Part shown: in pieces, positions 21,400 to 32,099 of the stretch
Numbering within the stretch: position 1 is the first letter of the stretch
Layout: each line of letters opens with the position of its first letter
Assembly (NCBI GenBank): GCA_029204225.1
Contig: CM055114.1
Span: 10,849,634 to 10,913,633 of the forward strand
Length of the DNA stretch: 64,000 nucleotides
DNA from: Diphasiastrum complanatum
Lineage: Eukaryota; Streptophyta; Lycopodiopsida; Lycopodiales; Lycopodiaceae
Direction: 5' to 3'
The notes under the pieces: generated by a model
Databases searched by the model: none
Told to the model about the DNA's origin: nothing
Seen by the model: only the letters and a program-made list of their open reading frames with translations
Position numbers and translations under genes: made by a program

Positions 21400-22259
21400 C
21401 GCTATGGTCGATGCCAGACAAAATATTGCAGAAATTTTTTTTCTGCAATTCTTACCGTGATGGCAAAAATTGTGGAAAGTTTCCGCTTTTTTTCCCACAA
21501 TTTTGTCCGCAATTTTCTTCACAATTTTTCACAATTTTGTCTGCAATTTTGTCCACAAATTTCCGCAATTTTCTCCGCAATTTGCAACAATTTCTGGCAT
21601 GTCTAAAAATTGCAGTATTTTTTTCTGCAGTTTTGTCTACGATTCCTACCATCACGGGAGAAATTGCGGAAAACTTTTTGCAATTTTCTCTGCAATTTCA
21701 GCCGCGGAAAGTTTTTCGCAATTTCTGCTATGGCCTAAAAATTGCAAAAAAAAAAAATTTCGCAACTTTGTCTACAATTTCTACCACGATGGAAAAAATT
21801 GCGGAAAACTTTCTACAGTTTGTTTTGCAATTCCTGCCACAAAAACATTTTTCGCAATTTCTGCCATGGCCCAAAAATTGCAAAAATATGTTTCCACAAT
21901 TTTGTTTGTAATGTTTTCCACGACGGGAGAAATTGCGAAAAAATTTATTCAATGTAATCTGCAATTTCTGCCACGAAAACATTTTTTGCAATTTTGGCCA
22001 CGGCCAAAAAATTGCAAAAAATCTTTTTCGCATTTTTTTCCGCAAATTCTGTGATGACGACAAAAATTGCAAAAATTTTTTGCAATTTTTTTCACAATTT
22101 TTGCCATGACGGTAAAAATTGCGGACGATTTTCTACAATTTTTGCCATAACGATATAAATTGCGTATTTTTTTTGCAATTTTTTGGCTTTCCGCAATTTC
22201 AACCAAAAAAAATTGCAGAAATTTTTTTTCCACAATTTTTACCAGCTTTTCTTGTAGTG
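21400..22259 (-). mobile_element. CACTA-2 terminus: TIR plus 850-bp inverted-repeat array
   Basis: Positions 22247-22259 read TTTTCTTGTAGTG, the reverse complement of the canonical plant CACTA terminus CACTACAAGAAAA. Inward of it lies a dense array of GCAATTTT and AAAATTGC half-sites, often paired into hairpins such as 21854-21881 (GCAATTTCTGCCATGGCC then CAAAAATTGC), alternating with TACCACGACGG-like spacers. This fits a subterminal region. No matching opposite terminus was found in the window, so the element is truncated or its other end has decayed. Confidence 0.82.
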
Positions 22260-22647
22260 TCGTCTCCTCATCTTCCGATCTCTCGACCTACTTTTGTCCG
22301 TCGTTACACATCTGTAGACTTCGCTGACCTTCAGGAAGCGTCTTTGTTTTCATTGTAAGAGTCCTGACCATTTCGCCCGTGATTGCTGTCAGCCTCTTGC
22401 TACTACTACTGTTGTTTTTTACCATGAGGGCACTACTCCAGCTGATTTTGATATCTGCATTTATATTTCTGATGAGCCTGACCTTTCCCCTGACCCTTCC
22501 ACTGATTTAGTTCTTGCTACTTGCCATGCGCAACCTGCCTATGCTACTTGGATAGGGCATCCTGGTCCTCGCTCCATTCGGTTACGTATATGCATTACAG
22601 GTCGTGAGTATATTGCTTTAGAAGAGAGCAAACAATTACGCGTTTGA
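22260..22647 (+). pseudogene. Gag-type CCHC zinc knuckle fragment (LTR retrotransposon)
   Basis: The plus strand from about 22321 reads RLCFHCKSPDHFARDCCQP, a CX2CX4HX4C zinc knuckle, followed by about 80 residues (ATTTVVFYHEGTTPADFDIC...) to a TGA at 22645. Retrotransposon nucleocapsid domains have this form. CACTA-2 abuts it, so CACTA-2 may have inserted into this gag. The superfamily is uncertain. Confidence 0.6.
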
Positions 22648-23739
22648 GACAACCATGTTTTCTTTGAGATTAGACATTCCAAATTGAGTGAGTGTCAATT
22701 GAGAAAGAAAATTATCAGAAAGCATTCGTAGTGCAATACACATAAGAAAATAGAGAATCTGAATTAAGTTGTTGTGAATACAATGATCAGATCGCAATCC
22801 TGTGCCCAAGGATGATTCATAGTAGTGGCACACTATGTGCAGTGATCTTACTTAGCTAGCTACAGATTAAATAACTATCTCTATTTCTTGAATGGCTTTC
22901 ACTCTCTCGTATATCTCTGATGTTGTGGTATCAGATAGTTGAGATACAATGGAGTTCGCGCAAGAACTATGATTTACTCTTCTCCACTTGCATGTGCATT
23001 CATTGTGGTTATTGTCTCGTGAGTTGTCGTTATGTATATATACATGAAACAACTACAGTAATTGTGTGGGCAATGGGCATGAAACGATGCAGTTACCAAA
23101 AGGTACTAAATTGAACTGTGACGTGATTTGCGACGGACGGAGCAATGTGGACGGTGTGGACCTCGAACTCGGAGGTCTTGAATTTGAACGAGGTCAAAGA
23201 AGAAGATGAAGAACTCATAAACCTCAATTCGAAGAGTTCATCATCGACCATACTTCTACTCTAGTTGATTGATTGCATAGACATTCACCTTCAGAGAGTA
23301 AAATTGCAATGTTGTCATAGAGAGAGAGAGAGAGAGAGAGTTCATATTTACATAGTATGCTGGTCAAGGCTCTCTTCATCAATGAATTGTACTCAACATG
23401 CATGGCAGAATGCTAGTTGTCTATACTTAAACTTGACAATGCTTCTTTTACTGAAGTTGATTCATCATTGCTGATGAATGCCTGAGGGATGAAATGATCA
23501 GGTTCTTGTCGATGTCGAGCAGATCTTGGAACAGTCGTTGGAACGAACTCTTGCATTTGCTACTTTTGCTTAAAGTCGAAGAATTTGTCTTCGAGGAAGA
23601 TAACATCTCGACTAACTAAGATTCGACTCGACATCAAAAGTTCTATATGCCTTGTGTGAAGTCAAGTATCCAATAAAGATACTCCTACAGCTAATAGAGT
23701 CAAGCTTCTTTCTCAGATCAAAGGAAATGTGTACATAGC
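22648..23739. other. Spacer without recognised gene
   Basis: About 1.1 kb. A short (GA)n run lies at 23320-23341. Small open frames on both strands carry no motif. Confidence 0.4.
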
Positions 23740-24253
23740 AAAGACACCCAAACACTCAGAGGTGTCGTAGACTCGGTTTGTAAAAATTCGATTATAGTTC
23801 GCATGACCCATAAAAACATAAATTCCATGGATTGTTGTTGGTGGTGATAATTCCACAATAGCTTTGATTTTGAAATAATTTGTGGCAATACCATGTCTTG
23901 ATACCACATGTACAAGAACAACTCCGTGAGAAACCCATATCTGACACTTTTTTGGATTCAAGGAAATTTGGTACTTGCCACAACGTTCAAATACTTTTTT
24001 CAACCGATCCAGGTGGTCTGTATTTGTGTTATGGAGTCCTAATTTCAAGGAATTTTTGTAGATAATCCTTAAAAGCAAACTGCATTACTCTTTGAAATGA
24101 ACTAGGTGCATTACAAAGTCCAAACGACATTACTTTATAAGCATAAGTCCCCCATTTTGTTGCAAAAGTTGTTTTGTGACGATCTGCAGGTGCAATCTTG
24201 ACCTGGTTGTAACCTCTAAATCCATCCAAAAAACTATAATTCCTATGATACAA
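23740..24253 (-). pseudogene. Ty3/gypsy reverse transcriptase fragment
   Basis: The minus strand from 24253 reads RNYSFLDGFRGYNQVKIAP, then KWGTYAYKVMSFGLCNAPSS and FQRVMQFAFKDYL. After a frame change come DRLKKVFERCGKYQISLNPK, HGVVLVHVVSRHGIAT and KAIVELSPPTTIHGIYVFMG. The catalytic YVDD/FVDD segment is lost at the frame break. Upstream it joins a copia fragment at about 24253 without any gypsy protease. Confidence 0.88.
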
Positions 24254-25100
24254 CTTTGGCAGACAAGAGGATCGACAATTGAATAGTCAAAGTTGAGGAC
24301 TAAATAATGGTTAGAAATATCTACAATTGACATATGATTAAGGTGACCAAGTCTATAATGCCATATCAACTCTTCATTGATAAATATTGAACTGCTTAAA
24401 GAATGATCAGTCACAAAGTTACAATGAGCAAGTTGATAGAGGTATCATTTTCTCTTTTTGAGTGCAAGGACTCTTTATCATTTATCAATAATCCTACATA
24501 TATCTATTTCAAACTCTACCTTATGTCCTAGATTTGTCATTAGATTCAGGACATACGTTACATTTGTTATGAGCTTTCACAATCCATTATAAACACTTAC
24601 ACTAACAGTATTTTCACCTTCAATTATATTTGAGATGTTGTCTCTGAGGTGAACAAATTTCTTAGTACAATAGGTTGCATAGTCAATAAACCAATCTTGA
24701 TGGATTTTCATGTGTTGTATCACTCCAGAATTGAGAAACCATTTTACATTTCGATCAACATGGTAATGGTTCACTATGAAGGCATTATGTTTGTCTTCAT
24801 CTTTGATATTATGCTTTGAATTGATAACTGCATTGCTTGTTGATATAGTTACTTCTTCGTCTTGTTATGAACTTGAGTATTTGACAGTCCTAGATCTCAT
24901 GATTCGTTCTTTTGTAGTACTTGCAGAATATTCATTTCTTGTTTTGAACAAGCTGCTTGGATCTTGAATTTCGATAGATGGTAATTTGTGCCATCGAGCT
25001 TGTCTACCATTAGACAAGACTTCAATTGTGAATACGTTAGGAAGTTTAAGACGGATGTATGCAACTAGTAGATTGTTCTGACTTAAAAATAATTTATCTA
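24254..25100 (-). pseudogene. Copia protease and gag-pre-integrase fragment fused to gypsy RT
   Basis: The minus strand reads KWFLNSGVIQHMKIHQDWF (protease, DSG changed to NSG), VHLRDNISNIIEGENTVSV, then ELIWHYRLGHLNHMSIVDI and DPLVCQSCIIG of the pre-integrase zinc region. It breaks exactly where gypsy RT begins. The upstream 24880-25100 shows a basic, Ser-rich stretch consistent with gag C-terminus but without a clear zinc knuckle. Confidence 0.82.
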
Positions 25101-25338
25101 GTGTCTACACTATATCAACGTAAGAATGTTCTGATACTATATGCTCTACGGATTGACAACTTAGATATTGGAGCAATATATGCATGAATCTATGCCTATC
25201 ATATTCAGGCCAGCCTCAATAAATTGAAACTTCAAAGGCGCTGTTATTAAAACAATTGTTTGAAGAGACAAGAGTTGAAGTGTCTGAAAAGGCAATCTAC
25301 GGTCTCAAATTTCTTACCGGGTCGATTGGACTGGAGAT

Positions 25339-25622
25339 TGTTAACAAATTTCAGGTATCATCCTTTCATATATGTTGTCTAAGTTCCATGATGTGCTAGA
25401 GGGAATTGTCGTGTCATTTTTCTTGAAAGCTATTTTAAGAGTTGGGATAAGAAGTGAGCACTTTGATATGTTGAAGTGGATTAAGAGTCTTTCTTTTTTG
25501 AATGTTATATAAAAGACTCCTTTTCATACTTCCCCCGTTGGACTTACACACGCAGGGTGCCTAATCTCTCTCACTTATTAACTAGGGTTACGGCTGCCTC
25601 GGGATCTGCAAACCCTCCAACA
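25339..25622 (+). repeat. LTR (284 bp) with TATA box
   Basis: Starts TGTTAAC and ends CTCCAACA, preceded by the purine run GGACTGGAGAT. TTATATAAAAG at about 25505-25515 is a good TATA element. The last 80 bases match, in opposite orientation, 53935-54015. No 5-bp duplication was found. The short ORFs that run through it are not genes. Confidence 0.65.
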
Positions 25623-25870
25623 GTATCCCCCACCAAAACTAGTGACGGTCTCACGACACCTGCCTCGAAGCTTGAATGCAAATTTTCAATAATAGCCATA
25701 TTGGTCCGGTGGCCATTCGCGATAACCTTGTTCATTGACAAATGGGTAGCCGACACCATCCAAATAAAGATCCCAACATAATGCTGGTTGATGTTCATCC
25801 TTGTAGATAGGTGCACCTGCTAGCAATGACATTGTTGAAGCTAATGATAAGGTTACATAATTTCTTTTTC

Positions 25871-26450
25871 TTGACAGATTCAAAAATTTGTAACTTCCTC
25901 GATACTAAACGAAATGAGAAAAAATTATATCTCCAGAAAGCCCTTTCAATGCTCTACAATTGTAGCTATTCAAATGGAATTATAGTGAACCTAAGATTGC
26001 TGCAAACAATGAATCAAGCATGCTAGAAGAATATAAAATTTGGAAGTATCTAGTTTTTGACAAGTTTACAGAATTTTGTGGCCAACTTAAAAAATTTGTA
26101 ACTTGCCCAATACTGAATAGAATTCAAAAAACATTATATGGCTAAAAAGCTCTTCCAATGCTCTACAATCCTACATATCCAGATTGAACTAGAAAGAGCA
26201 AAAATCTGGACGGAAATTGAATAAAAAAGAAGCGAAAAATTAAAAAAAAAAAACAGGTTTTCTGGATTTTGACAAGTGTACAAAATTTTGTTGCCAACTT
26301 AAAAAATTTGTAACTTGCCCAATACTAAACGAAATTAAAAAAATATATATATATAGCTAGAAAGCTTTTTCAATGCTCTATAATCCTATTTATTCAGATT
26401 GAATTACAAAGCAAAAAAAGCTAGGCAAAAATTGAATTAAAAAAAGCAAA
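25871..26450. repeat. Three diverged copies of a roughly 200-bp tandem repeat
   Basis: Copies begin near 25871, 26083 and 26299 with AAAAAATTTGTAACTTGCCC and share AAGCTxTTTCAATGCTCTA and CAATCCTATxTATxCAGATTGAA. The first copy is the most diverged. Confidence 0.7.
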
Positions 26451-27294
26451 AATAAAAATAAAAACAGAAAATACAGTCACCACTCATTTTCTGTACGTTT
26501 TGGACATAACTCTTGCAAATCACATCGATAATACAAAGCTGACCCTAGCATGCCAAGACCAAGATTCCTAAATGCAAGCTAACCATTAACACTACAATCC
26601 ACTAACACTACTTCAGTGAAGGAAAAACTTACTTTTCTCTTTCTCTCCCTCTTCTCTCTCACAAAAAGTATAATAAAGATAATCTCTGTACACTGAGCAC
26701 CTTCTCACGCTGGACGATAAGCTATGAGCTTTGTTTGGAGTCAACAGTGCGCACTGGGACGCCGCTATTTAAGAGCTGGTGCTGTTTGTGGAGGGCTTCT
26801 CTAAAGCAAAACTTCTATTCATCGTCCTCTATCCGAACCATGAAGGGATGAGTTCTTGTCAGTTGTTAGAACTTGATCAGTAAACCATTTCTATCACTGT
26901 TGAGTGCCATTTGACTTGCAACGTACGATGGAGTCTACAATTGAAATCCTGAATGAAAGATTAGTTGAGAGAATCTTGTACCTGCAAGTAGTCAATATGT
27001 GTCTCTAGTTCTCCTTCATCGCACACCATGGAGCTCTTAGTTGGTATAAGTATGAGGAATGACTTCTCTGTTGCAAGTTGAAGGCATTGTTGTTTAAGTG
27101 TTGTCGTGAGAGGATGCTGATATCAACCATCAATGACAAGTGTGTGAGCTGAACGTGATCATCTGTGGTTGGTCTCTGATTTCCTGTGGGCTGGAGCTGG
27201 AGGTGGTCTGAGAAGAGAATCTCTAATGTAAGTTTCTACATTTCGCTTTCTCATTTCACTACTTGTGTATTGAATTTGTGAGAAATGGTATAAC
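26451..27294. other. Spacer without recognised gene
   Basis: No motif-bearing frame. It contains CTCTTTCTCTCCC runs near 26636-26660. Confidence 0.4.
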
Positions 27295-27957
27295 TGTAAA
27301 TAATGTGGGCTTCAGGGCCACACACACACACGCACTCACGCGAGCCATGTATTGGGATCGCAACCCGAGTTGCCTAGTCACCCGCTATCCGTCTAACCCA
27401 ACCCCCAAAAAGGCTGGTACCAGGGGATAGAGGATATAGATAAGTCCCAACTTATATATGGGAGAGTTCAAGGCAAGCAGTTACTTATGGGACATTGAGG
27501 ATACTCAAGGCCTTCACTAGGCGCTCAAGCCCACGACACTTTCCTTTGCGTGGCTTGCAACAAACATTCCTCAGCACCCCCACTCAAGCAAGCATGGACA
27601 AAGGAACCCCCCACTAGCTCTGATACCATGTAAAGAATGTGGGCCTTAGGGCCACGCACACACACGTACCCACACGAGCCACGTACTGGGATCCCAACCC
27701 CAGTCGCCTAGCCACCCGCTATACGTTTAACCCCAAAAAGGGCTGGTACCAGGGGACAGAGGATGTAGAGAAGCCCCAACTTATATATGGGAGAGTTCAA
27801 GGCAAGTAGTTACTTGTGGGACATTGAGAATACTCAAGGCCTTCGCTGGGCGCTCAAGCCCATGACACTTTCCTATGCATGGCTTGCAACAAACATTCCG
27901 CAACACCCCCACTCAAGCAAGCATAGGCAAAGGAACCCCCCACTAGCTCTGATACCA
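27295..27957 (-). mobile_element. TRIM-A: tandem miniature LTR retrotransposon (LTR-int-LTR-int)
   Basis: Two LTR copies, 27295-27576 (282 bp) and 27629-27905 (277 bp), start TGxTG and end CTTTACA or TTTACA on the minus strand. Each is followed inward by a 52-bp internal segment (27577-27628 and 27906-27957). Each internal segment consists of the primer site TGGTATCAGAGC, about 28 bases and the polypurine tract TTGAGTGGGGG, with no coding sequence. This is the TRIM/SMART design: the element depends on enzymes of other retrotransposons. The upstream third LTR that the second internal segment implies is missing, so the array is truncated at 27957. Confidence 0.82.
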
Positions 27958-27994
27958 TATAGCGTAAAAAAGAGAGAGAAGCAATAACTTGTAT

Positions 27995-28230
27995 TGCTAT
28001 GTCAAAGAATCCAAGATTTCATGCACGAACAAAACATATTGAGATCCAATATCATTTTGTTCGACAACAAGTTGATGAAGGCAAAGTGGAGCTACATATT
28101 GTGCTACAGAAGATATGGTTGCTGATATATTTACCAAACCATCACCAAGGATAAATTTGAATTTTGTAGAAAACAATTACGAATAGTAAATGACGATATG
28201 TCATAGATATTTAGACTAAGTGGGAGTATT
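27995..28230 (+). pseudogene. Copia RNase H C-terminus and polypurine tract
   Basis: The plus strand reads ARTKHIEIQYHFVRQQVDEG then KVELHIV and, after a frame change, the typical ADIFTKPSPR-like end. AAGTGGGAG at about 28220 is the polypurine tract; the LTR would begin just after it (28231 onward), but its end was not found. Confidence 0.8.
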
Positions 28231-28555
28231 ACAAATATGCATGCATAAGTATAGTCTAAACATTTAACCAGTTGTTATATTCCACGTAGACCAAGTTGCC
28301 CCCAACCGTCACGTGTCCCTACGAAAATCCTCGTACTGAGCGTCATCTCTCTCCCTCTCTCTCTCTCTCAGTTATAACTCTTTTGTAAGAGCAGTTGCTC
28401 ATCATTAATGATCAATACAAGCTAGAGAAAAAGGAACTAAGGACCAGTAACTGCTTAAGTACTCCTCATTCCAATCACTTGGAATACTTATGGGATCTGC
28501 TTTGACGTCTCACTAATATTAGTTCCCCCCATCGAGTTTCAGGAAAAAAATTATA
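28231..28555. other. Probable LTR/spacer
   Basis: Follows the copia polypurine tract. It includes CTCTCTCTC runs at 28349-28370 and no coding motif. Confidence 0.4.
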
Positions 28556-29879
28556 TGATTTTATAAATTTAAAAGTTGAATCAATTTTGAATGACAATTC
28601 TTTGAGTGGCTTATTTGTATTACTTCCTTCACCACTTGCAATTGCCTTTGTAAATACTCCTAAATATGTTCAATATGACCAATTGTTAAACACATCTTAA
28701 AGCTTTAGGTCCTCTATACAGTTTTAGGATGCCCAAGACAAATATTGGTCTTCCCCTTTCTAAATTAGATTCAGGTGAATTAGAAAGTAGGGATAAAATG
28801 CTAGGCAACAATGTAGGAGGGGGGATAATATAGGAGGGAATTCAGTATTGGATGGAGTTTTTCCAGACACTATTGTTTATAGATGTAGCATTGTTTCCAC
28901 TTCAATTCATGGCTGGTTTTTTTATATGAATTTTGATTTCACATTCATTCACATAAATTTATTGCTTTCTGATTGCAGTGATCATTGGAGCTTACATGTG
29001 TTGTCCTTGTATGTCAATGATGAGGGTGTGTGTAATCCAGTTTGTTTAAAGATGAACTCACTTACACACACACACAAAATTGCCAAGAGCGCTATTCAGA
29101 GAATACTAGAATTCTTTCCAGTACCAAATGCAATAGCATATACGAAGCTGGAAATGGTTGATGCAGAAGTAAAAACTTATCAATATCGGTCTGGCGCGCC
29201 CTTGTAGTTATTTCTTAGTTTCCCTTCATATCGTGCACGCTGATCGGATATTCAAACAATATTTTTGGATATCGATTCAACGTGCGCTTGATGATGTGCG
29301 CTTGTTTTCATTTTAGATTTTATTAAAACCTCCTGCACATGGTCCGATATTACATACTGTTAAATTTTTTTTACTAACTTTCGTTTATATTTGAATACTA
29401 TAGTCCTCCCAATAGGTTGATTCTGTTAGCTGTGGTTGGTATACGGTATGCAATGCCAATTTCTTTTTTAATTGGCTTGCACTACAAGGTAAACTTCCTA
29501 ATTAGGAAGAGGTAATCTATTCTTGAAAATCACTAATAGCTAATCTTTGATTAATAACATTTAATTGTGTTTTTGTTTTTTTTGTTCATAATCACATTCA
29601 TAATAACATTTCTAATAACTAATCTTTGATTAATAACATTTAACATTGTTTTTGTCTTTTCCAGTATAAATGCCCAAAGGTATCCCCAATGGAGATAATG
29701 CACTTCAAGCAGGAGACCATCAAACTTGTGATCGAAAATTCATATTCAGTTGCAGTGGCAGAGTGTTCTCCACACAAGCTACTTCCAACTGGAGAAATGG
29801 ATTTAGAGATCATAAATTGTCTTCTCCCATCCTTCATGCTAACCGACTTCATCCTAGTGATAAGTGCCATCTCATCTTG
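28556..29879 (+). pseudogene. Ulp1-like element protein, copy I (no histone domain)
   Basis: The same protein as the C-terminal half of 57688-59745. The plus strand reads FINLKVESILNDNSLSGLFV, YVQYDQLLNT, SFRMPKTNIGLPLS, RDKMLG and ALFPLQFMA with frame shifts. After the intron end GATTGCAG at about 28979 it reads DHWSLHVLSLYVNDEGVCNP and LKMNSL. A second intron (about 29176-29403) carries the GCGCGCTGATC-type motifs. Exon NRLILLAVVGIRYAMPISFL ends at a proper GT donor, and the last exon CPKVSPMEIMHFKQETIKLV follows TTTTCCAG at 29663. DHWSL resembles the His site of Ulp1 (C48) peptidases, but a catalytic Cys motif is not evident. Confidence 0.7.
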
Positions 29880-30490
29880 ATTCCGAATGATTTCACGCCT
29901 TGCTTCTTCCTACATCAGCCTGCGAGTCAGGTATTCAATGTCCAGCTTCTCCTCTAATCCTTCCAGGGTCATTACCAGTGGATCATAGCTGCTTGGAAGA
30001 CTTGTCAGAATTGTGTAGACCAGCTGTCGTTTGTCTACCACAGCTCCCGCTGCTTCCAGTTGACATGCCATTGCCTTCATGCCCTCTACATGTGTGCTCA
30101 TAGATTCCCCTTCTACCATTCTGGTGCCATCCAGTTTCCTTTGTAGCATCAGGATGCTCGATAGACCACTTACCTTCGTGAATTGACCTTAGCTTGTCCC
30201 AAACAGCCTTTGTTGTTTCCGTTCCCTGGACCTGAGACACGGCCACTTCGCCAAGTGACATGCAAATGATTAAGTACGCTTTACTCTCCTTTTGTGCAAG
30301 AACCTCAAAACGTGCTTGGTCGACTGGCACATTCCGCTTTCTCCGTGCCCTCAACGATCCCCCAAAGATTTATCTCCTGCAGCAGGATCCGAATTTTTCA
30401 ACTACACGCTGCATAGTTGGACGATTCCAGCCTTTCAATCATTCTTGGATCAATGATACCTTCTCCGGCCATCTCCAGTTTCGTCACTTA
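29880..30490 (-). pseudogene. Copia element D gag (UBN2)
   Basis: The minus strand from 30470 reads SNYAA, IRILLQEINLWGIVEGTEK, FEVLAQKESKAYLIICMSLG, TETTKAVWDKLRSIHEGK. After a frame change it continues MLQRKLDGTRMVEGESMSTH, LPSSYDPLVMTLEGLEEKLD and IEYLTRRLM. This is a copia capsid protein; the zinc knuckle and pol are missing. It ends at the copy I Ulp1-like element. Confidence 0.85.
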
Positions 30491-30594
30491 GCCACTGATC
30501 AAAAAACAGATATTCTTTGAATGCTCTCTCTTCTTCGTCACGCAGGTCCCCCTCAAAAACAGATAGTGTTCTACGTTCGTGGGCCCATAACCAT

Positions 30595-30902
30595 TGTTGG
30601 AGTGATCCTGCAAGGATGGTAGCCAAAATGCAATACACGAGTAATGATCCACACAAAGGTCGCAAGAAAGCAATCGGAGAGCAAAGGAATCCAAACACAA
30701 TAGATGCAAGAGATGCAAGACAAAAACGTGGTGCATTCATTGTCAGGGATCAGTACATACTGCGCTCTTCAAGAGCATGCCAAGAATGTAAAGAATGTAC
30801 CAGGTCACATATGACCATGAGCATGTGACCACTGTTAACTAGTGACCAGTCTAACAGTCACATTCCGCTTGACAAACCAATCTGAATTGGTCACAACCAA
30901 CA
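30595..30902 (-). repeat. LTR of copia D (308 bp)
   Basis: On the minus strand it starts TGTTGG and ends CCAACA and is homologous to the LTR at 16712-17013. The bases after it (30594-30580, ATGGTTATGGGCCC) are not the usual TGGTATCAGAGC, so the primer site is altered or different. Gag follows at about 30470. Confidence 0.78.
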
Positions 30903-31000
30903 GATAATAGTAAAGAGGGATCATTGCTTGGACAAATCTCTTTCGCGTACAACTCTCCTCGAGCAGCTTGGCTTGGCTAGTGACAAAACGGTGTAAGTTT

Positions 31001-31459
31001 CTAATAACTTCTAACAACTTGAATTGCCTTCATGACAGCTCTAGGGTTCTGAACTTTCAACCTTCGGATAGCAACTTTCAGCCATCTCATGCCAAAATGT
31101 ACATAGGGCTTCAGTGTCCTCCCCACATCGTGACCATTTGCATAAAATTCAACGTTTACCAATACCGGCTCACAATTGTAAAACACATCCCGGTCAAAAG
31201 CTTGATTAGCTAACCAGTTTGCTTCACTGTTATACTGTCGTTGTACATGAGACACTATTACAAAAGTGAATAGGTCCATCAACCTATGTATTTCCTTAAC
31301 ATAAAATGTCAGGCTAGGATTCCTAACAATCCATACACGGGTAGACAAATTACAAATCAGAGCAGAATCACCGAATACTAGGATAATTTTTTTCAACTTG
31401 CTTTCCGTAGTGGCTAGGTGATTTTTGTTTTTATGCTTGACTTGGAATGCTTTGTTCAA
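31001..31459 (-). pseudogene. RVT_3-type RNase H fragment
   Basis: An open 152-residue frame with KKIILVFGDSALICNL, an acidic active-site segment, then LMDLFTFVIVSHVQRQYNSE and ANWLANQAFD. The HVxRxxNxxAxxLAxxA ending is typical of plant RNase H domains in LINEs and retrotransposon relics. In most members the residue after the asparagine pair is AD; here it is AN. No RT is next to it. Confidence 0.7.
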
Positions 31460-31479
31460 AATTTATGTTATTAGATTCG

Positions 31480-32075
31480 AATTTTGAAATTTATTTTAAT
31501 ATTCCTCAACTTGCTTTTAAATAATTAAAGTCTCTTTTGATTTTAGGTATGGGTTGGCCCTTGTCGATAAAATTTTTGCAAGTGGGAGAATTTTCAAATA
31601 AATAGGGTGCCTTGAAGGGAAAAAAGAAAGTTGATGTCTCTCAAACTCTGAAGCCAATCCCTACATAAATGGGAATATCAGAGTGGAAGAACTTGCAAGG
31701 AATTAGCTCATTAGAGCTAATAATAAGTGTTCTTTATAGAGTTGCAAATGGTCAACTCTCCCTTGCAAAAATGGGAAAGGGATTTCAGAGATGATATTCA
31801 TGATTAAATATTTATTTTTAAGTCACTTTTTATTATGGAACGATTCTCAATATTTAGAAGGATTTCTAACGATTACATTTTTTTAAATGCAGACATAAAT
31901 TGCTTATGAAAGTTTAAGAAGCCCTTGTGACAAGGTTAAATTGTTTGGATTTCGAAGAGTGCCAAAGGCTCTATCCTTTGAGCAGCTGAAACGAGGCTTT
32001 AAGTCCATTTTTTATTTTGTTTAGAGACATGGTATTTACTTCACCCATGCTAAGCATAGCTTCTTCTTTATCTCT
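31480..32075 (+). pseudogene. 5' fragment of the methyltransferase-type gene
   Basis: A direct repeat of 35990-36690. Exons read QTLKPIPT (stop) MGISEWKNLQGISS then VANGQLSLAKMGKGFQR, and, after an intron, DFEECQRLYPLSS...NEALSPFFILFRDM. It is cut in the palindrome-bearing intron at about 32070, where the DUF7869 transposase region begins. Confidence 0.65.
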
Positions 32076-32099
32076 TTATGTTTTAAACACAATGACATT

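Noticed and set aside
21396-22233. Several long open frames on both strands, up to 194 codons.
   Set aside because: They are low-complexity products of the GCAATTTT hairpin array; both strands and overlapping frames are equally open.
25571-25883. Minus-strand frame of about 80 codons with protein-like text.
   Set aside because: Part of it runs through the LTR end that is repeated at 53935-54015 and no family motif is present.
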